DNA of 64,000 bases, from assembly GCF_014192015.1 (NCBI RefSeq), contig NZ_JACHXJ010000005.1, forward strand, positions 484,752 to 548,751, given 5' to 3'. The stretch comes from Paenibacillus rhizosphaerae. GTDB taxonomy: Bacteria > Bacillota > Bacilli > Paenibacillales > Paenibacillaceae. The position numbers were made by a program, and so were the translations under genes. This document shows positions 50,613 to 59,726 of this stretch, piece after piece (position 1 is the stretch's first letter; each line of letters begins with the position of its first letter). The notes under the pieces are model-generated. The model was not told where the DNA came from. It ran no database searches and saw only the letters and a program-made list of their open reading frames with translations.

Positions 50613-51545
50613 ATGGTTGTCAGGATGTGCTTCAAATTGGATTTAAGCATTCTTATTGTGAATTACAATACATGCCAGCTGACAGTGGATTGTCTTCGTT
50701 CCGTGTTTGACTCGGAGACCGATTTTAACTATGAGGTCATCGTCATCGATAACAACTCTTCCGATGATTCGGTTGAGACGATTGGAGCCGAGTTTCCTCA
50801 AGTGAAACTCATCGCGAATAAGAATAATACTGGATTTGCCAAGGCTAATAACCAGGGGATGGAAGCGGCTGAGGGACGTTACGTTTTACTGCTTAACTCA
50901 GATACGGTGATCCCAAAGGATACGCTTCATATCATGATCACCTTCATGGACGAACAACCCAAGGCAGGAGCATCCGGCTGTAAAATCATACTGCCTGACG
51001 GCTCACTGGACAAAGCCTGCAAGCGCGGATTTCCGACGCCGTCGGCTTCGTTTTATTATGCCTTCGGATTTTCCAAGCTGTTTCCGGATAACCCGAGGTT
51101 TAACCAATACCAACTGGGGCACTTGGATCCGGATCAGGCGTACCCGGTGGATTGTCTGGTGGGGGCCTTTATGCTTGTACGCCGTGAGGTGTTGGAAACG
51201 GTTGGAGGACTTGACGAAACGTTCTTTATGTATGGCGAGGATATTGACTGGTGTTACCGGATTAAGCAGGCGGGTTGGGACATTCATTACTATCCAAAAA
51301 CCACGGTTGTTCACTATAAAGGTGGAAGTGCCCGCAGAAGACCGTATAAGATCATTTACGAATTCCATCGCGCGATGATCGTGTTTCACCGGAAGCATTA
51401 TCGCAAACATTACAATGTTTTGACGAATTCCCTCATATATATGGGCGTAGGGCTTAAATTTGTAATGGCTCTGTTAAAGAGTAGGCTGGTTCGGCCAAAA
51501 TCAGTAATCGATCCTAAGGAAACATGTGTGGAGGTGGGCATGTGA
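50613..51545 (+). CDS. GT2 glycosyltransferase (rhamnosyltransferase-like)
   Basis: A 310-residue GT-A enzyme: LSILIVNYNTCQLTVDCL, VIDNNSSDDSV, KNNTGFAKANNQG, LLLNSDTVIP and GEDIDWCYRIKQAGW. Same COG1216 group as the previous gene but clearly a different member. Start is uncertain: ATG 50613 and 50625 and TTG 50637 (after AGGATG) are all possible; conserved sequence begins after residue 8. Its stop overlaps the next start (GTGA). Confidence 0.84.
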   Translation: MVVRMCFKLDLSILIVNYNTCQLTVDCLRSVFDSETDFNYEVIVIDNNSSDDSVETIGAEFPQVKLIANKNNTGFAKANNQGMEAAEGRYVLLLNSDTVIPKDTLHIMITFMDEQPKAGASGCKIILPDGSLDKACKRGFPTPSASFYYAFGFSKLFPDNPRFNQYQLGHLDPDQAYPVDCLVGAFMLVRREVLETVGGLDETFFMYGEDIDWCYRIKQAGWDIHYYPKTTVVHYKGGSARRRPYKIIYEFHRAMIVFHRKHYRKHYNVLTNSLIYMGVGLKFVMALLKSRLVRPKSVIDPKETCVEVGM

Positions 51546-52948
51546 TCCGGAAAAATCAGGAGTTCCTGTCTCAGATGTATGCACTGACGGACTTTGCCTT
51601 CATCCAGTTTTCGTTCCTATTGGTATGGTGGATCCGGTTTCGTAGCGGCTGGATACCGTTCAGCAGGCCGCTGCCCGTCGAAACCTATGCCATGTGGAGC
51701 TTTGTTTATGGGGGCATCGCTGTCTTAGCCGGCATGATGATTGCCTTATATTCACCTAAGCGTAAGAAACGATTTGCCGATGAATTCATTAAAATCATCC
51801 AAGTACATAGCATCAGCATTTTTGTGCTCTTGAGTTTAATGTTCTTTGTGAAGGAAGTAAATATCTCCCGTTCGTACTTGGCGCTTTATATGATTACTCT
51901 GGTGATGTTTATCCTTGTTTACCGTTATATTCTTAAATCGTCATTAAAGTATTTTCGGCAAAAGGGATACAATCGGCAGTTCGTTTTGATCGTTGGGGCG
52001 GGATCGTTGGGGAAAAGGTTTTTTCAAAACCTTAAGCAATATCCTGAACTAGGCTATGAAGTGATTGGTTTTCTTGATGATTACCAGAAGTGGGACAGCC
52101 AGGAGAAGCTCCGTTTTAAGCCTATACTGGGGACGGTTGACGATCTACCAAAAGTTCTGGAAAAAGAACTGATTGACGAGGTCGTGCTGGCTCTCCCGCT
52201 AGATGCTCACTTCAAATATGCTAAGATTATAGCCTTATGTGAAAAGGCCGGCGTACGTACACTCATTATTCCTGACTTTTTCGACTATCTGCCAGCCAGA
52301 CCTTACTTTGATAACTTTGCTGGCATGCCGACAATTAACGTCCGTGATATTCCGCTGGATATGGCGGCGAACCGATTGTTTAAGAGGTTGTTCGATATTG
52401 CGTTCTCTTTGTTTGCCATTATTCTGACGTCCCCGCTGTTGCTTTTTATTGGGATTGGTGTCAAAATCACTTCGCCCGGCCCGGCTATTTTCAAACAGGA
52501 ACGGGTTGGTTTAAACCGCCGTACCTTTATGATGTATAAGTTCCGATCAATGAAAGTGATGCCTCCTGGCACGGTCGATACGGGTTGGACAACGGAAAAT
52601 GATCCGCGACGAACCAGGTTTGGTTCGTTTCTCAGGAAAACCAGCTTGGACGAATTACCGCAATTTTTCAACGTGCTGCTGGGGCATATGAGCGTCGTAG
52701 GTCCTAGACCGGAGCGACCCTATTTCGTGGAGCAGTTCAGAGAGGAAATTCCGAAGTACATGGTAAAGCACCATGTTCGCCCTGGCATAACTGGCTATGC
52801 CCAGAGTAACGGCCTGCGAGGGGATACCTCCATCGAAGAACGGGTCAATCACGATATTTTCTACATCGAAAACTGGTCTCTTCTGTTTGATATTAAAATC
52901 ATTTTCAAAACGATACGAAATGGCTTTGTTAATAAAAACGCATATTAG
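51542..52948 (+). CDS. Polyprenyl-phosphate sugar-1-phosphate transferase (WsfP/WbaP-like)
   Basis: Starts glycan assembly by moving a sugar-1-phosphate to undecaprenyl phosphate. The 468-residue protein has four membrane helices (about 10-125), a nucleotide-binding-like domain (VLIVGAGSLGKRF, about 145-260), a fifth helix (about 290-310) and the catalytic bacterial sugar transferase domain (about 285-468). That domain has GPAIFKQERVGLNRR, FRSMKV, TSLDELPQFFNV, GPRPERPYFV and RPGITGYAQ. ATG 51524 opens the frame, but GGAGGTG places GTG 51542, which overlaps the prior stop by 4 bp. Sugar specificity (glucose or galactose) is not readable. Confidence 0.9.
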   Translation: MIRKNQEFLSQMYALTDFAFIQFSFLLVWWIRFRSGWIPFSRPLPVETYAMWSFVYGGIAVLAGMMIALYSPKRKKRFADEFIKIIQVHSISIFVLLSLMFFVKEVNISRSYLALYMITLVMFILVYRYILKSSLKYFRQKGYNRQFVLIVGAGSLGKRFFQNLKQYPELGYEVIGFLDDYQKWDSQEKLRFKPILGTVDDLPKVLEKELIDEVVLALPLDAHFKYAKIIALCEKAGVRTLIIPDFFDYLPARPYFDNFAGMPTINVRDIPLDMAANRLFKRLFDIAFSLFAIILTSPLLLFIGIGVKITSPGPAIFKQERVGLNRRTFMMYKFRSMKVMPPGTVDTGWTTENDPRRTRFGSFLRKTSLDELPQFFNVLLGHMSVVGPRPERPYFVEQFREEIPKYMVKHHVRPGITGYAQSNGLRGDTSIEERVNHDIFYIENWSLLFDIKIIFKTIRNGFVNKNAY

Positions 52949-52969
52949 AAATCAAGCACTGATTCAATG

Positions 52970-52995
52970 AAGCGGCGTCCATGACGTCGCTTTTT
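52970..52995 (+). terminator. Terminator of the glycan locus
   Basis: AAGCGGCGTC, CAT loop, GACGTCGCTT (10 bp, one G-T pair), then T run. Confidence 0.85.
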
Positions 52996-53164
52996 CTTAT
53001 CCCATAGGGTATTTAGGCTATTTCCCAACATTCCCCTCCCCCTTCTTCGTTTGATGCCCCTCCCGTCCGGGTAATCTCTACTAACGAATCTCTTTCTTTT
53101 TTCGGCTCCCAACGATTCAGACACGCTCCCTCACGCTTACGCTGGTGAAAAGGATGTGATATCG

Positions 53165-54037
53165 ATGAGGAAATGGGTGGCATTGCTAGCGCTGGTGGTG
53201 GCGGCCGGCCTGATGATGTGGGTTCCCCAGGGAAGCTCCAAGGACATCAACAACAATTTTACCGATTACCGGGTCATTTCCCACGCGATGGGCGGGATCC
53301 GCGAGCATGCGTACACGAATTCCTACGAGGCGTTTATTGCCAACTATGAAAAAGGAAACCGTGTATTCGAGGTGGATCTGCTTCTGACGGCGGACGGGCA
53401 TTTGGTGGCCAGGCACGAATGGACGCAGTACATGACCGAGCTGCTGGGGCAAAAGGGTGAGCTTCCGAAGGACAAGCAGTCGGGAAGACTGACCTACAGC
53501 GACTTCAAAAACAGTAAAATCCTCGGCACATACGAGCCGCTGGATTGGTCGGATATTTTGGACCTGATGGAGCATTATCCCGATATTTATATCGTGACGG
53601 ATACGAAGGAGCAGGAGCCGGCGGATATGCAAAAAGAGCTGGAGATCCTTGTAGATACGGCGAAAAAACGCGATCCCGCGCTGCTGGAAAGGGTTGTGCC
53701 GCAAATTTACGATCAGCCGATGCTGCAAATGGTGAACGGTATTTATGAGTTTCCGTCCATTATATACACGCTGTATGCTACCAAGGATACGGATCAGGAA
53801 GTCATCGATTTTGCTGCAAGCCATTCGATTGATGCGGTTACGATCCCGGAATCCCGGGCGAAGCCTGATTTTCTGGCCAAGCTGAAGAAGGCGGGAATCA
53901 CGGCTTATGTGAATACGATTAACGATCCTTCCGAAATCAGTAGGCTGCAGCGAATGGGGGTTACGGGCGTGTATTCCGACTTTGTAACGGAACAAGAGCT
54001 CGGGGACAACCGCTGGCTGGTTGCCCTCGGGTGGTAA
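53165..54037 (+). CDS. GDPD/PI-PLC-like phosphodiesterase, exported
   Basis: A 290-residue protein with an N-terminal membrane/signal segment (about 3-20) and a TIM-barrel phosphodiesterase pattern: ISHAMGGI, FEVDLLLTADGHLVARHEW, then YIVTDTKE. Glycerophosphodiester phosphodiesterases normally have HRG at the first motif; here it is HAMGG, while the E-V-D and second His are kept. The frame opens at GTG 53156, but AAAGGA gives ATG 53165 better spacing. It lies beside the glycerol-phosphate polymer genes and could act on such polymers or lipids; inferred. Confidence 0.75.
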   Translation: MRKWVALLALVVAAGLMMWVPQGSSKDINNNFTDYRVISHAMGGIREHAYTNSYEAFIANYEKGNRVFEVDLLLTADGHLVARHEWTQYMTELLGQKGELPKDKQSGRLTYSDFKNSKILGTYEPLDWSDILDLMEHYPDIYIVTDTKEQEPADMQKELEILVDTAKKRDPALLERVVPQIYDQPMLQMVNGIYEFPSIIYTLYATKDTDQEVIDFAASHSIDAVTIPESRAKPDFLAKLKKAGITAYVNTINDPSEISRLQRMGVTGVYSDFVTEQELGDNRWLVALGW

Positions 54038-54079
54038 TTGCATCCATATTCTTCACCTGATGAATCGTTTATGACCTGA

Positions 54080-54117
54080 AAGATATGCTTCTCTACCCGG
54101 AGCATATCTTCTTTTTT
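54080..54117 (+). terminator. Terminator after the GDPD-like gene
   Basis: AAGATATGCT/AGCATATCTT 10-bp perfect stem, 11-base loop, then CTTTTTT. Confidence 0.88.
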
Positions 54118-54141
54118 GCGTGTGCCGGATTGGCGAAAAAA

Positions 54142-54162
54142 TGTTCGCATTTTATGCGAACA
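54142..54162. promoter_or_regulatory. 21-bp perfect-arm palindrome before the pcrB promoter
   Basis: TGTTCGCAT, TTT, ATGCGAACA: nine-base perfect arms, ending four bases before the -35 of pcrB. Position suits an activator site or a repressor contacting upstream of the polymerase. The half-site order is opposite to a LexA box. Confidence 0.6.
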
Positions 54163-54166
54163 CAAA

Positions 54167-54195
54167 TTGACACTCACCCGGTGCTGACATAGACT
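54167..54195 (+). promoter_or_regulatory. pcrB-pcrA-ligA promoter
   Basis: Consensus TTGACA (54167-54172), 17-bp spacer, TAGACT (54190-54195), 38 bp before the pcrB start. Confidence 0.7.
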
Positions 54196-54232
54196 AGATT
54201 TATGAAGATTTGTCGTGGAGGAATGCCGTTTG

Positions 54233-54919
54233 ATGCAAATGATTATGCCATGGAGGCATGTGTTTAAGCTTGACCCGGATAAGGAGATCGCCGACGAGGC
54301 GCTGGATGCGGTGTGCATGTCCGGTACGGACGCCGTCATGGTGGGCGGGTCCAGTGGGGTAACGTTCGACAACACCGTAGAGCTGCTGTCCCGTATTAGA
54401 CGATATGAGGTCCCCTGCGTGCTGGAGGTGTCCGACCTGGAGGCGATCGTACCGGGTTTTGATCTGTATATGATCCCCATGGTGCTCAATGCTTCGGATT
54501 CGGCATGGCTCGTTGGCCATCATCAGCGGGCGGTGGAGGAATATGGATACATGATCCCGTGGGAGCTGCTCGTTCCCGAAGGATATATCGTCCTGAACGC
54601 CGATTCCACGGTTGCCCGCTTGACCGGAGCACAGACCGAGCTGGATGCGGCCGGAGCGGCGGCATATGCCCAGGTCGCGGACAAACTGATGTCTCTGCCG
54701 GTTGTCTATGTGGAATACAGCGGGACGTTCGGGGACATGGAGACCGTGCGTCACATTCACCGCTCTCTGAACGGGGCCAAGCTGTTCTATGGCGGAGGCA
54801 TCAAGGATGCCGAATCGGCCCGTCAGGCAGCTGACGTCTGCGACACGATCGTCGTCGGCAACGTCGTTTACGAAGATTTGAAGCAGGCGCTGCTGACGGT
54901 TAAGGCCGTTAAGGAATAA
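54233..54919 (+). CDS. pcrB: Heptaprenylglyceryl phosphate synthase PcrB
   Basis: Joins a heptaprenyl group to sn-glycerol-1-phosphate, making an ether lipid precursor in Firmicutes. 228 residues, TIM barrel: WRHVFKLDPDKEI near the start, VMVGGSSGVTFDN, YVEYSGTFGD and KLFYGGGIKD with the phosphate-binding glycines. The open frame starts at GTG 54215 inside the ribosome site itself; ATG 54233 lies 11 bp after GGAGG and matches family N-termini. First gene before pcrA-ligA, as in Bacillus. Confidence 0.93.
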   Translation: MQMIMPWRHVFKLDPDKEIADEALDAVCMSGTDAVMVGGSSGVTFDNTVELLSRIRRYEVPCVLEVSDLEAIVPGFDLYMIPMVLNASDSAWLVGHHQRAVEEYGYMIPWELLVPEGYIVLNADSTVARLTGAQTELDAAGAAAYAQVADKLMSLPVVYVEYSGTFGDMETVRHIHRSLNGAKLFYGGGIKDAESARQAADVCDTIVVGNVVYEDLKQALLTVKAVKE

Positions 54920-55083
54920 AAGTAAGTGGCATTAGATGGTTATGAGTAAGGCCCCTTACGGCAAAACACAGAGAACCGCTAACCGGCATGCCGAGTGTTG
55001 GTCTTTCTCGGTTAAGCCGTAGAACGCTTTTATGACTCCTATCATTTTTTATGAATTTCTATAGCAGGAAGGAGCATGCACGC

Positions 55084-57411
55084 ATGCAACCTATTGATAT
55101 ACAACAAGCCATACAACGATTGAACCCGCAGCAGCGCCAAGCCGTGGAAGCTACGGACGGCCCGCTGCTTATCATGGCCGGCGCAGGCAGCGGCAAGACC
55201 CGGGTGCTGACGCACCGGATCGCTTACCTGATCGCAACCCGCAAGGCGCCGCCTTGGGGCATTCTGGCCATCACCTTTACCAACAAAGCCGCACGCGAGA
55301 TGCAGGACCGGGTAGCCAAGCTGGTCGGCAATGAGGGCCGGGACATTTGGGTGTCCACGTTCCACTCGATGTGCGTCCGCATTTTGCGGAGAGATATTGA
55401 ACGCATCGGATTCACCTCGAACTTTTCCATTCTGGATTCGACAGACCAGCTGTCCGTGATCCGCAACTGCATGAAGGATCTGAACCTCGACACGAAGAAA
55501 TTCGAGCCGAAGGCGATCCAGTCCGTGATCAGCACGGCGAAGAACGAACTGGTAACGCCGTCGCAGTATGAACAGAAGGCGGGAGACTATTTCGAAGGCC
55601 TGGTCGCCAAGGTGTACACGATGTACCAGAAGCGGCTCAAGGCCAACAACTCGCTGGACTTCGACGATTTGATCATGGCGACAATCCAGCTGTTTAAGGA
55701 AGTGCCGGAAGTGCTGGATTTTTATCAGAAAAAGTTCCAGTACATCCATGTCGACGAATACCAGGATACGAACCGGGCGCAGTACATGCTGTGCCGGATG
55801 CTGGCCGACAGCCATCACCGGATTTGCGTCGTCGGCGACAGCGACCAGTCTATTTATCGCTGGCGCGGCGCGGACATCAGCAACATTTTGAATTTTGAAG
55901 AGGACTATCCGGAAGCGCGCACCATTCTGCTCGAACAGAACTATCGCTCGACCTCGACGATTCTGAACGCGGCGAACGAAGTCATTGGACAGAACACCGG
56001 CCGCAAACCGAAGAAGCTGTGGACCGATAAAGGTGAAGGCGCGAAGATTAAAGTGTACCGGGCGGACTCGGAGCATGACGAAGGGTATTTCGTCACCTCG
56101 GAAATCAGCAAGAACGTCAATCAGGGCAAGTCGTATCAGGATCACGCCATCCTGTACCGGACCAACGCCCAGTCCCGGGTGATCGAGGAAATTTTGATCA
56201 AGTCGGACATTCCGTACCAAATCGTCGGCGGCATCAAGTTCTACGACCGCAAAGAGATCAAGGATATGCTTGCTTATCTGCGTCTGCTCTCCAATCCGGA
56301 TGACGATATCAGCTTGACGCGGATCATTAACGTTCCCAAACGGAGTATCGGTGATACGACGGTGGCGAAGCTTGCAGCCGCGGCGACGGAGCGGGGAGTA
56401 TCCATCTTCCGCGTGCTGGAGTTCGTTGACGATCTCGGCTTTGCCGGACGGACCCGCAATGCCCTGGTGGAGTTTTACGATATGATTTCGGCCCTTTACC
56501 AGATGGTGGAGTATCTGTCCGTCACCGAGCTGACCGAGAAAATGCTGGAGATGACCCAGTACCGGATCGACCTGCAGCGCGAGAATACGATCGAATCCCG
56601 GTCCCGCCTGGAAAATATCGACGAGTTCCTGTCTGTTACGATGGAATTTGAGAAGAATAATGAAGATAAGTCGCTGGTGGCGTTTCTGACCGATTTGGCG
56701 CTCATCGCCGACATCGACAGCATGAACGACAACGAGGAGGACCGCTCGGATGCGGTTGTCCTGATGACGATGCACAGCGCCAAGGGGCTGGAGTTCCCGG
56801 TGGTGTTTATCATCGGCATGGAAGAGGGCGTATTCCCGCACAGCCGGGCCTTCCAGGATAATGAGGAGCTGGAGGAGGAGCGCCGGCTGGCTTATGTCGG
56901 GATTACCCGCGCGGAGCAGCAGCTGTTCCTCTCCTGCGCGCAGATGCGAACCTTGTTCGGCCGGACGACGGCCAACCCGCCTTCCCGCTTCCTGGATGAA
57001 ATTCCGGAAGAGCTAAAGGAAGATACGGTTGTTGCCCGCGACCGCTACCGCCGTGGAGGCAACATTGGCGGTTCGTATGGCGGCAGAGGCTTTGGCAGTG
57101 GAGGCAGCAACTTCGGAAGAAGCGCCGCGCCATCCTCCCAGAGCGGTTCCACGGCCACTTCGGTTGGACGAGAGAGCCGGGTGACGGTAACTACCTCCAC
57201 TCCGGCCAAAATGGCAGCAGTGGGCAGCACCTCGGACCTCACCGCCCTGAAGGCGGGGGACAAAGTCTCCCACGGCAAATGGGGCACCGGGACGGTCGTT
57301 TCGGTCAAAGGCAGCGGCAACGATACGGAGCTGCAGATCGCTTTTCCGGCGCCGGTTGGCGTGAAACGCCTTCTGGCCGGGTTTGCGCCGATCACTAAAG
57401 TGGAAAATTAA
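55084..57411 (+). CDS. pcrA: ATP-dependent DNA helicase PcrA
   Basis: UvrD/Rep-family helicase in repair and plasmid replication, 775 residues. It has Walker A AGAGSGKTRV, VDEYQDTNRAQ (motif II), GDSDQSIYRWRGAD (motif III), MTMHSAKGLEFPVVF and VGITRAEQQLFLS. A glycine-rich linker (about 655-690) leads to the C-terminal RNA-polymerase-binding Tudor-like end (GDKVSHGKWGTGTVVSV). The frame is open from 55051 but AAGGAG eight bp before ATG 55084 sets the start. Confidence 0.96.
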   Translation: MQPIDIQQAIQRLNPQQRQAVEATDGPLLIMAGAGSGKTRVLTHRIAYLIATRKAPPWGILAITFTNKAAREMQDRVAKLVGNEGRDIWVSTFHSMCVRILRRDIERIGFTSNFSILDSTDQLSVIRNCMKDLNLDTKKFEPKAIQSVISTAKNELVTPSQYEQKAGDYFEGLVAKVYTMYQKRLKANNSLDFDDLIMATIQLFKEVPEVLDFYQKKFQYIHVDEYQDTNRAQYMLCRMLADSHHRICVVGDSDQSIYRWRGADISNILNFEEDYPEARTILLEQNYRSTSTILNAANEVIGQNTGRKPKKLWTDKGEGAKIKVYRADSEHDEGYFVTSEISKNVNQGKSYQDHAILYRTNAQSRVIEEILIKSDIPYQIVGGIKFYDRKEIKDMLAYLRLLSNPDDDISLTRIINVPKRSIGDTTVAKLAAAATERGVSIFRVLEFVDDLGFAGRTRNALVEFYDMISALYQMVEYLSVTELTEKMLEMTQYRIDLQRENTIESRSRLENIDEFLSVTMEFEKNNEDKSLVAFLTDLALIADIDSMNDNEEDRSDAVVLMTMHSAKGLEFPVVFIIGMEEGVFPHSRAFQDNEELEEERRLAYVGITRAEQQLFLSCAQMRTLFGRTTANPPSRFLDEIPEELKEDTVVARDRYRRGGNIGGSYGGRGFGSGGSNFGRSAAPSSQSGSTATSVGRESRVTVTTSTPAKMAAVGSTSDLTALKAGDKVSHGKWGTGTVVSVKGSGNDTELQIAFPAPVGVKRLLAGFAPITKVEN

Positions 57412-57445
57412 AATTATGAATCTATAGACGGAGGGATGACCCTGC

Positions 57446-59467
57446 ATGGATCTGAAGTTGACCATGGAGCAGCTCGTAGCCGAGCTGAATAAGCACAGTT
57501 ATCAATACTACACGCTGGATGCGCCTGTCATTAGCGATAAAGAGTACGACGCTTTGTACGACCAGCTCGTTGCATTGGAGAAGGAGACCGGCGTGACACT
57601 GCCGGATTCTCCGACACAGCGTGTAGGGGGAGAGCTGCTCAAAGGATTTGTCCAGCATCGTCATCTGGCTCCGCTGTGGAGCCTGGATAAGGCCCAAAAT
57701 ATCGAACAGCTTGGCAGCTGGAACGCAAGGGCTGTAAGGCTGGTTCAAGACTATAACAAGAGAAACCCGGATAACCCTTTGCCGGAGCTGAGCTATGCGG
57801 TGGAGCTGAAGTTTGATGGGCTCACGCTCAATTTGACCTATACCAACGGAAGATTGGTTCAGGCGGCTACGCGCGGAAACGGCGTGGTCGGCGAAGGCAT
57901 CCTTCCGCAGATCAAGACGATTAAATCGGTGCCTTTGAGCATTCCCTACAAGGACGGAACGATCGAGGTCCAGGGCGAAGGGATTATGAACCTCTCTGTG
58001 CTCGAGGAGTACAACAAGACGGCGGCTGAGCCGCTCAAGAACGCCAGGAACGGGGCGGCGGGAGCGCTGCGCAACCTGAATCCGAAGGTGACCGCCGAGC
58101 GCCGGTTGAATGCCTATTTCTACAACGTGGGCTATTCGGATAACATCCGTTTCGACAGCCATAAGGAAATGATGGATTTTCTGCGGGAAAACCATTTTAA
58201 AGTCAACCCGTACATCACGTATTTCGATAACTTCGACGATGTCATGGAACAGCTGGCCGAAATTCAGGAGCGCCGTTCCAGTCTGGACTATCTCATTGAC
58301 GGAGCCGTTATCAAAATCGTCGATATGCGTACGCGCGAGGCGCTCGGCTATACGGACAAGTTCCCTCGTTGGGCCGTTGCTTACAAATTCGAGGCGGAAG
58401 AGACGACGACCGTGCTGGAATCGGTCAGCTGGAACGTAGGCCGCACCGGTAAAGTAACTCCGCTCGCCCGGGTAGAGGCGGTGGAGCTGGCGGGCGTTAC
58501 CGTTCAGAACTGTACGCTGAACAACGTGGGGGACATCGAGCGCAAAAACCTGAAATATGCGCTGGGCACGCGCGTGTTTATTCGCCGTTCCAACGACGTC
58601 ATTCCGGAGATTTTGGGTAAGGTGACCGAAGAAAACGACGGCGGTGAAATCATTTATCCGGAGCATTGCCCGGCGTGCGGCTTCCCGCTGGAAATGCGCG
58701 GTGCCCATTTGTTCTGCAACAACAAGCTGAACTGCAGGCCGCAAATCATCGGGCGGATTACGCATTTCGCCTCCCGTGACGCGATGGACATCGAAACGTT
58801 CAGCGATAAGACAGCCGGACAGCTGTACGACGAACTGAACGTGCACGAAGCAGCTGAGCTTTACGAGCTGACATTTGAGCAGCTGGTGAAGCTGGATCGT
58901 TTTGGCGAGAAAAAGGCGATGAATCTGTTGGAGGCGATTGAGAATAGCAAGGGCAGGGATCTTGCTTCCTTCCTGTACGCTTTAGGTATACCCAACACCG
59001 GCAAATCCACAGCCAAGATGCTGGCGGACCATTACCGGGATCTCCATGCCGTGATGAAAGCCGACGTAGAGGAGTTAATCGCTCTACCGGATGTCGGCGG
59101 TATTGTCGCCGAGAGCATCGTGAATTTCTTTGCCGATCCGTTTGTGGTGGCGGGCATCGAGAAAATGCTCTCCCTCGGCGTACAGGCGAAGGCTCCGGAG
59201 GCACCTCAGGCGATTAAAACCGACTCCTTCTTCAGCGGAAAAACGGTCGTATTGACCGGCACGCTGCACCAAATGACCCGCGATGAGGCGTCGGCGCAGC
59301 TGGAGGCGCTTGGAGCGAAAGTGACGGGCAGCGTCTCAGCCAAGACGGACCTGCTCATTGCCGGGGAGAAGGCCGGCAGCAAGCTGGCCAAAGCCAAGCA
59401 GCTCGGCATCCAGGTGATCGAGGATGAGGACGAGTTCATCCGTCTTTTGAACGAAGAGGCGAACTAG
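57446..59467 (+). CDS. ligA: NAD-dependent DNA ligase
   Basis: Seals nicks using NAD. 673 residues: adenylation Lys122 (VELKFDG), zinc finger CPACGFPLEMRGAHLFC with the fourth Cys a few residues on, helix-hairpin-helix region (about 450-580), and C-terminal BRCT (about 592-673; GKTVVLTGTLHQMTRDEA). GACGGAGGGATG upstream of the ATG. 34 bp after pcrA; the two are normally one operon. Confidence 0.97.
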   Translation: MDLKLTMEQLVAELNKHSYQYYTLDAPVISDKEYDALYDQLVALEKETGVTLPDSPTQRVGGELLKGFVQHRHLAPLWSLDKAQNIEQLGSWNARAVRLVQDYNKRNPDNPLPELSYAVELKFDGLTLNLTYTNGRLVQAATRGNGVVGEGILPQIKTIKSVPLSIPYKDGTIEVQGEGIMNLSVLEEYNKTAAEPLKNARNGAAGALRNLNPKVTAERRLNAYFYNVGYSDNIRFDSHKEMMDFLRENHFKVNPYITYFDNFDDVMEQLAEIQERRSSLDYLIDGAVIKIVDMRTREALGYTDKFPRWAVAYKFEAEETTTVLESVSWNVGRTGKVTPLARVEAVELAGVTVQNCTLNNVGDIERKNLKYALGTRVFIRRSNDVIPEILGKVTEENDGGEIIYPEHCPACGFPLEMRGAHLFCNNKLNCRPQIIGRITHFASRDAMDIETFSDKTAGQLYDELNVHEAAELYELTFEQLVKLDRFGEKKAMNLLEAIENSKGRDLASFLYALGIPNTGKSTAKMLADHYRDLHAVMKADVEELIALPDVGGIVAESIVNFFADPFVVAGIEKMLSLGVQAKAPEAPQAIKTDSFFSGKTVVLTGTLHQMTRDEASAQLEALGAKVTGSVSAKTDLLIAGEKAGSKLAKAKQLGIQVIEDEDEFIRLLNEEAN

Positions 59468-59485
59468 TTATAGGACGTGACCAAC

Positions 59486-59534
59486 AAGGTCCTGGCTCAT
59501 TGAAAAATGGGTCCAGGGCTTTTTCTTTTTTTTT
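59486..59534 (+). terminator. Terminator after ligA
   Basis: AAGGTCCTGG/CCAGGGCTTT with three G-T pairs, extended by an inner CTCATT/AATGGG pairing, then T-rich tail. Confidence 0.78.
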
Positions 59535-59618
59535 CATGCCAACATTGCCTGTTTTGATCCTCGATGAACTCACATGAGGGGTCTCTCTGAATTGAGCCGG
59601 ATTTCTGCTTGCGGTGAA

Positions 59619-59657
59619 TTTTAAGGGAATGTTAAGGATTTCGCGGGTGTTTGTTAA
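59619..59657 (+). promoter_or_regulatory. WalR-like direct repeats upstream of the HAMP-PBP pair
   Basis: TTTTAA-N5-TGTTAA (59619-59635) and a further TGTTAA at 59652, in phase on an 11-base period (TTAAG at 59621, 59632, 59654). The WalR box is TGT(A/T)A(A/T/C)-N5-TGT(A/T)A(A/T/C); the first half-site has one mismatch. Downstream genes concern the wall, which fits the WalRK regulon. A possible extended -10 (TGGTATCCT) ends at 59674. Confidence 0.45.
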
Positions 59658-59726
59658 GAATTGTCTGGTATCCTGTTGCGCAGAGGTGGGTGATTTTTCC
59701 ACAATGCAGAGAGGAGGCCTAGGTTT

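Noticed and set aside
54142..54162. pcrB palindrome as a LexA box
   Set aside because: LexA sites run CGAAC then GTTCG; here GTTCG comes first, so the geometry is wrong.
59436..59702. 88-codon minus-strand frame at the end of ligA
   Set aside because: Overlaps ligA coding sequence and its terminator; poly-Lys stretch is just the T run.
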